Of a stretch of 64,000 nt of DNA, positions 58,061 through 64,000 are shown piece after piece; the stretch's first letter is position 1; each line of letters opens with the position of its first letter. The translations under genes were made by a program, and so were the position numbers. The stretch is from Winogradskya humida. GTDB taxonomy: Bacteria > Actinomycetota > Actinomycetes > Mycobacteriales > Micromonosporaceae. The stretch is from the NCBI RefSeq assembly GCF_016862215.1, contig NZ_BOMN01000021.1, positions 1 through 64,000 of the forward strand, given 5' to 3'. The notes beneath the pieces are model-generated. The model saw only the letters and a list, made by a program, of their open reading frames with translations, did no database searches and was not told the origin of the DNA.

Positions 58061-59657
58061 GACCGCTCGACCCGCGCCTGCTCCGGTACGCCCGCACCAC
58101 CCGGGTCTACCTGGCCGTCACCGTCGCCCTCGGGGTGGCGCTCGCGGCGCTCATCGTGGCGCAGGCGACCCTGCTCGCGAACGGCATCACCGCGGTGTTC
58201 CTGCACGGCGCGGGCGTGGACGAGCTGATGCCGACGCTGGTCTGGCTGGGCGTGGTGGTCGCCGGGCGGGGATTCGTGGCCTGGGCCCAGGAGGTGGCGG
58301 CCGCGCACTCCGCCGCCGGGGTGAAGTCCGCCCTGCGCCGCCAGGTCCTGGCCCGCCTCGCGGCGCTCGGGCCGTCCCACGCCGCACCGACCGGTCAGGT
58401 GACCGTGCTCGTGACGCGCGGGCTGGACGCGCTCGACGCGTACTTCGCGCGCTACCTGCCGCACCTGGTGCTCGCCGTCCTCGTGCCCGTGATCGTCGTT
58501 GTCCGGCTGGCGCCGGCCGACCTGACGGCGACCGTGACGATCGCGCTCACCCTGCCGCTGATCCCGGTCTTCATGGCCCTGGTCGGGCTGCACACCGAGG
58601 CGGCCAACCAGCGCCAGTTCCGGCTGCTGAGCCGCCTGTCGCACCACTTCCTGGACGTGGTCGCCGGATTGCCGACCCTGAAACTGTTCGGCCGGGCCCG
58701 CGCGCAGGCCGGCACGATCCGCCGGATCAGCGACGAGCAACGAACGCTCACCCTGCGGACGCTCCGCACGGCGTTCCTGTCGTCGCTGGTGCTCGAGTTG
58801 CTCGCGACCCTGTCCGTCGCGCTGGTCGCGGTCGGCATCGGGCTGCGCCTGGTCAGCGGCCACCTGGACCTCGCGACGGCGCTGCTCGTCCTGATCCTCG
58901 CGCCGGAGGCCTACCAGCCGTTGCGGCAGGTCGGCGCGAACTACCACGCCAGCGCCGAGGGGCTGGCCGCGGCGTCGGAGGCCTTCGCGATCCTCGGGAC
59001 GCCCGTGCCCGTGCGCGGAACGGGCACGCTGCCCGGTCCGCCGGTGGGGCCATCGCCTTCGAGGAGGTGGTCGTGCGCTTCCCCGGCCGGGACTCGCCGG
59101 CGTTGCGGCTCGACGCGGTCATCCGGCCGGGCGAGGTGGTCGCGCTGACCGGGCCGAGCGGCTCCGGGAAGTCGACCGCGCTCCACGTCCTGCTCGGCTT
59201 CGCCACTCCCGCCTCGGGACGCGTCACCATCGGCGGGATCCCGCTGGCCGACCTGGATCCCGAGGCCTGGCGTGCCCGGCTGGCGTGGGTGCCGCAACGG
59301 CCGTACCTGTTCGCCACGACCATCCGGGACAACATCACGCTCGGAGCACCGGGCGACCCGTCCGCGGCGGCGATCCTCGCCGGCACCGAGGACCTCGAAC
59401 TGCGCCTCGGCGACGAAGGAACGGGACTGTCCGCGGGGCAGCGTCAGCGGGTGGCCGTGGCGAGGGCGTTCTTCCGGGATGCTCCGATCGTGCTGCTCGA
59501 CGAGCCGACCGCGAACCTCGACGCTGTCACGGCCGGCGCGGTGATGGGGGCGATCCGGCGGCTGGGGTCCGGGCGTACGGTCATCATGGCCGCGCACCGG
59601 CCGGAGCTGATCGCCCTCGCCGACCGGGAGATCTCCCTCAGCGGGGTGGCGGTATGA
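58057..59657 (+). pseudogene. cydD: CydD half-transporter, split by a frameshift
   Basis: From ATG 58057 the membrane domain of CydD reads cleanly for about 330 residues (ALGPSHAAPTGQVTVLVTRG, ARYLPHLVLAVLVPV, LATALLVLILAPEAYQPLRQ). Near 59042 the frame changes: the first frame runs into nonsense and stops at 59148. The true ATPase domain (AIAFEEVVVRFPG, then GPSGSGKST, LSAGQRQR, LLDEPTANLD) continues in another frame to 59657. One missing base around the GGGG at 59046-59049 would join them into a normal 530-residue CydD. CydDC exports cysteine/glutathione and is needed to assemble cytochrome bd. Confidence 0.85.
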
Positions 59658-61324
59658 ACGTTCTCGCTCTGCTGCGGCCCGCCGGGGGCCGTCTGCTGCT
59701 GGCCGCGCTCGCGGGTGCCGGTGCTGCCGGTGCCGCGGTCGGGCTGCTCGCCACGTCCGCCTGGCTGATCTCCCGCGCCGCGCAGCACCCACCGGTGCTG
59801 CACCTGATGGTCGCCATCGTCGCGGTCCGCGCGTTCGGGCTCGGCCGGGGCGTGCTGCGCTACCTGGAACGGCTGATCGGTCATGACGCGGCGTTCCGCA
59901 TCCTCGGATCCCTGCGCGTGCGCCTCTACACCCGCCTCGAACGCCTGGCCCCCGCCGGCCTGGCCGACTTCCGCCGCGCCGACCTGGTCCAGCGTCTGGT
60001 GACCGATGTGGACGCGGTTCTCGACCTGGTGACGCGGGTTCTGCTGCCGTACGCGGTGGCGTCGCTGGTCGGCGTCGGCTCCGTCGCGCTCGTGGGGACA
60101 CTGCTGCCGGTCGCGGGCGTCACGCTCGGTGTCACGCTGGTGCTCGTCGGCGTGATCGTTCCCGTCCTGCAGTCCCGGACCGTGCGGCGAGCGGACGGGC
60201 GGCTGGCACCCCTGCGCGGCGAACTGGCGACGGCGTCGGTGGACCTGCTGCACGGATTGAGTGATCTGACGGCGTACGGTGCGGTGGACCGGCACCTCGC
60301 CCACCTCGACGAGGTGGACGGACGGCTGCGGTCGGCGGGGGAGCGGTCGGCGTTCGCCACGGGTGTCTCGGCGGCGGTGACCGCGTTGAGCACGGGCCTG
60401 TGCGTTTTCGCGGGTCTTGCCGCCGGTGCGGTGGCGGTTCGGGCGGGGACGCTCTCCGGGGAGCTGCTCGCGGTGGTCGTCCTGACGCCGCTGGCGGTTT
60501 TTGAGGTCGCCGGGACCCTGCCGGCAGCTGCTCAGCATCTGGCGGGGGCGCGTGCGGCTCTGCGGCGGCTCGGCGAGATCTTCGCTGCTCCCGACCCGGT
60601 CGCCGAGGTGCCCGGCCCCGTGCCGGTCCCTGGTGCGCCATCGGGGCCGGTGACGCTGCGGCTTGACCGGGTGACCGCGGGATGGGTGCCGGGGCGTACC
60701 GCGATCAGGGATTTCTCGCTGACCCTGGAGGCGGGGAGCCGCACCACGCTGGCCGGGCCGAGCGGGTCGGGGAAGTCGACCGTGGCGGCGCTGCTGGTGC
60801 GGTTCCTGGACCCGCGGGCGGGCAGTGTGACGCTGAACGGGGCTGACCTGCGCACCCTCGACCCGGCTGACGTCCGGCGGCTGGTGACCTACCTCCCGGA
60901 GGACGCCTACCTGTTCGACACGACCATCGCCGAGAACCTGCGCATCGGCCGTCGCGACGCGGGCCTTGCCGACCTGCGTGCCGTCCTGGCGGAAGCGCGG
61001 TTGCTCGACTGGGCCGAGTCGCTGCCGGACGGTCTGGAAACGCTCGTCGGCGAGCACGGCGCGCAACTCTCCGGCGGGCAGCGGCGCCGGCTCGCTCTCG
61101 CCCGGGCGCTGCTCACCGACGCGCGGGTGCTCATCCTCGACGAGCCGACGGAACACCTCGACGACGAGACCGCGCGGGCGCTCACCCGGGACCTGCTCCT
61201 CGCCGCCGGGGACCGCACGGTCCTGCTCATCACCCATCGGAGCGACGTCGTGCCCGGCGTGGACCAGGTCGTGACGCTCGGCCGGGCGGGCAAATCGGTA
61301 GCGGCGCCGGCGGGACGGTCATAG
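59654..61324 (+). CDS. cydC: CydC half-transporter of the CydDC ABC exporter
   Basis: A 556-residue protein with six membrane helices and an ABC domain. LLATSAWLISRAAQHPPVLH and RYLERLIGHDAAFRILGSLR are CydC hallmarks. The ATPase part has GPSGSGKST, LPEDAYLFDTTIAENLRIG, LSGGQRRRLALARALL and LILDEPTEHLD. ATG at 59654 overlaps the cydD stop (ATGA). It forms a heterodimer with CydD to export thiols for cytochrome bd maturation, so the upstream frameshift bears directly on its use. Confidence 0.94.
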   Translation: MNVLALLRPAGGRLLLAALAGAGAAGAAVGLLATSAWLISRAAQHPPVLHLMVAIVAVRAFGLGRGVLRYLERLIGHDAAFRILGSLRVRLYTRLERLAPAGLADFRRADLVQRLVTDVDAVLDLVTRVLLPYAVASLVGVGSVALVGTLLPVAGVTLGVTLVLVGVIVPVLQSRTVRRADGRLAPLRGELATASVDLLHGLSDLTAYGAVDRHLAHLDEVDGRLRSAGERSAFATGVSAAVTALSTGLCVFAGLAAGAVAVRAGTLSGELLAVVVLTPLAVFEVAGTLPAAAQHLAGARAALRRLGEIFAAPDPVAEVPGPVPVPGAPSGPVTLRLDRVTAGWVPGRTAIRDFSLTLEAGSRTTLAGPSGSGKSTVAALLVRFLDPRAGSVTLNGADLRTLDPADVRRLVTYLPEDAYLFDTTIAENLRIGRRDAGLADLRAVLAEARLLDWAESLPDGLETLVGEHGAQLSGGQRRRLALARALLTDARVLILDEPTEHLDDETARALTRDLLLAAGDRTVLLITHRSDVVPGVDQVVTLGRAGKSVAAPAGRS

Positions 61325-61393
61325 GGTCGTCGGTGATCGCACCTCCGCTCATCAGTGCGGTCACCGTTCGGTAGTTCGTTATCGGGAGGCGAC

Positions 61394-61504
61394 ATGCGAG
61401 GCATCGGAACGTTCCGGATCATTCGTCCGTTCCGACCTCGCGAGGTTCTTCTTGACCCGTCCCACACTCAATCTCGGCATCCTGGCGCATGTCGACGCCG
61501 GTAA
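61394..61504 (+). CDS. Leader ORF overlapping the TetM-like gene start
   Basis: ATG at 61394 with GGGAGG 4 nt upstream opens a 36-codon frame (MRGIGTFRIIRPFRPR onwards) ending in TAA at 61502-61504. It therefore runs past the TTG start of the TetM-like gene in a different frame. Its ribosome site is far stronger than that of the main gene. Leader peptides precede tet(M)-type genes, where translation of the leader controls read-through or initiation. Translation of this one is inferred. Confidence 0.5.
   Translation: MRGIGTFRIIRPFRPREVLLDPSHTQSRHPGACRRR
61404..61445 (+). promoter_or_regulatory. Alternative hairpins in the TetM-like leader
   Basis: TCGGAACG (61404-61411) can pair with CGTTCCGA (61428-61435). 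Alternatively 61405-61416 (CGGAACGTTCCG) folds on itself. CCTCGCGAGG (61436-61445) is a third palindrome, immediately before the start codon. The first two are mutually exclusive and lie inside the leader ORF, so a ribosome there would decide which forms. Confidence 0.6.
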
Positions 61505-63296
61505 GACCAGTCTCACCGAGCGACTGCTGTTCGACCACGGCGTGATCGCGGCTCTCGGCAGCGTCGACGGGGGCGATACGCGTACCGACAGCGGTGAACT
61601 CGAACGTGAGCGGGGGATCACCATCCGCTCGGCGGTCGCCTCGTTCACCCGGGCGGGCGTGCAGGTGAATCTGATCGACACTCCCGGGCACCCGGACTTC
61701 ATCGCCGAGGTGGAACGCGCGCTGACCGTGCTCGACGCGGCGGTTCTGGTGCTGTCCGCGGTGGAGGGTGTGCAGGCTCAGACCAGGGTGCTGTTCCGCT
61801 CGCTGCGCCGGCTCGGCGTGCCGGTCGTGTTGTTCATCAACAAGATCGATCGGCCTGGCGCCCGGCCGGAAGAGATCATCCCTGAGGTACGCGCGAAGCT
61901 TGGCGCTGATGTGTTCGCCATGAACGACCCGGCGGCGGACGAGTTGCGGTCGCTCATCACCGAGCAGACGGTGGCCGGGAGCCTGCATCCCGCGTACTTC
62001 GGCTCGGCGATCACCGGCGCCGGCGTGCAGGACCTGGCGAACGGCCTGATCACCGTCCTCGGCCCCCTCGCCGCGGCGAACCGGCCGGCGCCGCGGGCTG
62101 CGGCGGCCGAGGGGGCGGCCAGTGGGCTGGTGTTCGCCGTTGAGCGGCGGAACGGGGCGGAGAAGGTCGCGTATCTGCGGCTGTTCGGCGGGGAGGTCCG
62201 GGAGCGGCAGCGGGTCCGGTTGCGGCGGGGGGACGAGGTGGTCAGGGGGCGGGTCACCAGGATCGAGGTGGTCGGTGCGGACGGCCGGGTGCTGAGGGCC
62301 GGCAGTATCGGCCGGGTCCGGGGGCTTTCCGGGGTACGGGTGGGCGACCGGCTCGGGGAGCGGGGCGGTGACCCCGCGCCGGTGTTCTCCCCACCGGGGC
62401 TGGAAGCCGTGGTGCGGCCCGCGTGCCCCGGCGACGAGGCTCGGTTGCACGCTGCGCTCCTGCGGCTCGCTGATGAGGATCCGCTCATCCGGACGCGGGT
62501 GTCCGCGGATGGCGGGTCCTCCGTGCTGCTGTACGGGGCCGTGCAGCGGGAGGTGCTTGCCGAACGGCTGGTGCGGGAGTTCGGTGTCGAGGCGGTCTTC
62601 GGGCGGATCCAGCCGGTCTGCTTCGAGCGGCTGTGCGGGAGCGGGACGGCGATGGTCGAGTTCGACAAGCGCGGGGGCAGTGACTTCTGGGCGACGGTCG
62701 GGCTTCGGGTCGCTGCGGGGCGGGCCGGGGCGGGGACGGTGTACCGGCGGGAGGACGAGTGGGGTGCGCTGCCCCGGGCGTTCCACGTCGCCGTCGAGGA
62801 GTCCGTCCGGAAGACCCTGGAGCAGGGGCTCTTCGGCTGGGAGGTGCTCGACTGCGAGGTCACCGTCGTGCGTACGGGATGGAAGTCGCCCAGTTCGACC
62901 GCCGCGGACTTCCGGGGTCTCACGCCCGTGGTGCTGCTGCGGGCGTTGCAGGAGGCCGGGACCCGGGTGCACGAGCCCTGCCAGGCCTTCGAGGTGGAGG
63001 TTCCCGGGGACACGCTCAGTGCGGTGCTCGGCGCGCTCGCGGGGCTCGGGGCCGCCGTCTCCGGCACCGCCGGACGCGGTGAGTCCTGGGCGGTCACCGG
63101 TGAGGTTCCGTCCCGGTCGGCGCAGGACCTGACCCGGGCGCTTCCGGGCCTGACCCATGGTGAGGGTGCCCTCTGGATGCGGCCGGGCGGTGACCGTCCG
63201 GTGAGCGGGCCGCCGCCCGTGCGGGCCCGCCTCGACGGCGATCCGCTCGACCGTGAGCGATACCTGCGCCACCTGAACAGCCGGATGCTCGCCTGA
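61452..63296 (+). CDS. TetM/Otr-type ribosomal protection GTPase
   Basis: A 614-residue EF-G-like GTPase. G1 AHVDAGKT (12-19), effector region ERERGITI, G3 DTPGH (76-80) and G4 NKID (130-133) are intact. Later domains follow the Tet/Otr(A) pattern (ILYGAVQREVLAERL-like segment, GLFGWEVLDCEVTVVRTGW, DFRGLTPVVLLRALQEAG). Known relatives release tetracycline from the ribosome; non-resistance relatives exist in actinomycetes, so resistance is an inference. The start is TTG at 61452, needed because MTRPTLNLGILAHVDAGK is the conserved beginning. A leader ORF and hairpins precede it. Confidence 0.88.
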   Translation: MTRPTLNLGILAHVDAGKTSLTERLLFDHGVIAALGSVDGGDTRTDSGELERERGITIRSAVASFTRAGVQVNLIDTPGHPDFIAEVERALTVLDAAVLVLSAVEGVQAQTRVLFRSLRRLGVPVVLFINKIDRPGARPEEIIPEVRAKLGADVFAMNDPAADELRSLITEQTVAGSLHPAYFGSAITGAGVQDLANGLITVLGPLAAANRPAPRAAAAEGAASGLVFAVERRNGAEKVAYLRLFGGEVRERQRVRLRRGDEVVRGRVTRIEVVGADGRVLRAGSIGRVRGLSGVRVGDRLGERGGDPAPVFSPPGLEAVVRPACPGDEARLHAALLRLADEDPLIRTRVSADGGSSVLLYGAVQREVLAERLVREFGVEAVFGRIQPVCFERLCGSGTAMVEFDKRGGSDFWATVGLRVAAGRAGAGTVYRREDEWGALPRAFHVAVEESVRKTLEQGLFGWEVLDCEVTVVRTGWKSPSSTAADFRGLTPVVLLRALQEAGTRVHEPCQAFEVEVPGDTLSAVLGALAGLGAAVSGTAGRGESWAVTGEVPSRSAQDLTRALPGLTHGEGALWMRPGGDRPVSGPPPVRARLDGDPLDRERYLRHLNSRMLA

Positions 63297-63342
63297 GAGC
63301 ACCGGGGCCCGGCAGACCCTGCGGGGTGCGGCGGAGAGCAAG

Positions 63343-63375
63343 CCGCGCCCCGGCGGTAACCCTGCCGGGGCGCGG
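63343..63375. terminator. Bidirectional terminator hairpin
   Basis: Perfect 12-bp arms CCGCGCCCCGGC (63343-63354) and GCCGGGGCGCGG (63364-63375) with a 9-nt loop, between the convergent TetM-like and MHYT genes. Placed to stop transcription from both sides. Confidence 0.85.
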
Positions 63376-63392
63376 CGTCAGTCAGACAGTGG

Positions 63393-64000
63393 TCAGCGGG
63401 ATTCGCGGTCGCGGTAGGTCCAGGAGCCGCCGCCGAGGGCCGACGAGCGTGACCCGGGCGGGTTTCCGCCGGATGCGGCCGGCCCAGATTCGGACGGCCG
63501 GGATGCGGACAGACCGGATGCGGGCGGCAGGGAGCCGGGCCGCGGGCCGGCGGGTGCGGGAGCGGCAGGCGTTCCCTGGCGGCGCGAGGCGAGGTACTCC
63601 GCGGCGGCGCGGTCCTCGTCCGTCGGCGCTGCCATCAGGGCGTACAGGAGGCCGAGGACGCCGAACAGCACCGTGAGGCCGATCGGGATCAGCAGTGATG
63701 TGCCGGAAGCGCCGGTCGGGCTGGTTGCGGTGGATGTGGTGTGTACGGACATCGCGGACATGCCCGTGAAGTGCATGCCGTTGACCGCCACGCCCATGAT
63801 GAGGGCCGCGCCGAAGATGGCGGCGGGGCGCTGGACGTTGGCGGCGAGCCAGAGGGCCGCTGTGGCGGCGAAGACGGCGATGGCGATCGAGGCGGCGACC
63901 TTGCCGGTGCCGTACGAGATGGCGCCGTTGAGGTGCATGGCGTACATGCCCATGTAGTGCATGGCGGCCACGCCGAGGCCGGCCAGGACGCCGCCGATGG
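63393..64000 (-). CDS. MHYT-domain membrane protein, partial (5' end outside window)
   Basis: The visible 200 residues are the C-terminal part of a membrane protein. Met-His-Tyr and Met-His-Phe motifs (AAMHYMGMYAMHL and NGMHFTGMSAMSV) sit at helix ends, the signature of the MHYT domain, proposed to bind a metal and sense a gas. Four or five hydrophobic helices are visible, followed by a cytoplasmic tail from about 63620 down that is rich in Pro, Ser and Gly. The frame is open to the window edge, so the start and first helices are missing. No GGDEF or kinase domain follows, so this is a stand-alone MHYT protein. Confidence 0.88.
   Translation of the reverse strand, partial: IGGVLAGLGVAAMHYMGMYAMHLNGAISYGTGKVAASIAIAVFAATAALWLAANVQRPAAIFGAALIMGVAVNGMHFTGMSAMSVHTTSTATSPTGASGTSLLIPIGLTVLFGVLGLLYALMAAPTDEDRAAAEYLASRRQGTPAAPAPAGPRPGSLPPASGLSASRPSESGPAASGGNPPGSRSSALGGGSWTYRDRESR

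Noticed and set aside
59041..59060. Programmed -1 frameshift in cydD
   Set aside because: The sequence around GTG GGG CCA does not fit the usual X-XXY-YYZ slippery pattern, and no downstream stimulatory structure is obvious. A base error or mutation is simpler.

Overview
The window is very GC-rich actinobacterial DNA with strong G/C at third codon positions, frequent GTG and TTG starts, many ATGA or GTGA start-stop overlaps and many apparently leaderless genes. Gene content (paired DUF6230/DUF6114 proteins, DUF2993, a MHYT protein, a SAM-IV riboswitch, cydABDC, a DUF6461-like protein) and the low-complexity protein at 398 suggest a filamentous actinomycete, most likely Micromonosporaceae (Actinoplanes-like). 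The genus is an inference. I saw no rRNA, tRNA, CRISPR array, complete insertion sequence or prophage.

Layout. 1-2314: tandem-repeat-rich, gene-poor DNA around one low-complexity protein. 2315-7148 (minus strand): SufS-like cysteine desulfurase behind a SAM-IV riboswitch, M20 peptidase, antibiotic-resistance-type ABC-F ATPase with a leader peptide and attenuator-like hairpin, beta-carbonic anhydrase. 7337-11764: taurine/sulfonate operon (permease, binding lipoprotein, ATPase, TauD dioxygenase, TauE-type exporter). 11761-17123: DUF6461-like protein, MarR regulator plus MFS exporter, formaldehyde-dehydrogenase-like enzyme, Ser/Thr kinase. 17092-18703: divergent TetR and quinone-oxidoreductase pair with twin palindromic operators. 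18685-23887: mostly unrecognised proteins, a broken HEAT-like gene, an esterase and a short EgtA-like protein. 24004-29163: five-component oligopeptide ABC operon. 29095-32104: pseudokinase-helicase fusion with a winged-helix partner, next to a four-site operator array that includes a 50-bp perfect palindrome. 32280-34794: D-amino-acid aldolase/dehydratase-like enzyme, ArsR regulator, DUF1992. 34772-37113: DUF6230/DUF6114 envelope pair. 37391-40946: two histidine kinases without a response regulator. 41128-44269: secreted Ser-rich protein and glycogen phosphorylase. 44436-48226: LysR remnant and a 1099-residue PcfJ-like repeat protein preceded by two DnaA-box sequences. 48470-51805: CUT1 sugar ABC operon. 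52449-55545: DUF2993 protein and a two-component system. 55667-61324: cydABDC with a frameshift in cydD. 61452-63296: TetM/Otr-like ribosomal protection protein behind an overlapping leader ORF. 63343-64000: terminator and a partial MHYT membrane protein.

Themes. (1) Two ribosome-protection genes, ABC-F and TetM-like, each have a short upstream ORF plus alternative hairpins, which points to translation-coupled attenuation in both. (2) Sulfur metabolism appears twice, as the riboswitch-controlled desulfurase and the sulfonate operon. (3) At many genes a -10-like hexamer lies 6-8 nt before the start codon, which implies leaderless mRNAs and fixes several starts. (4) The least familiar module is the pseudokinase-SF1 helicase with its winged-helix partner and operator array.
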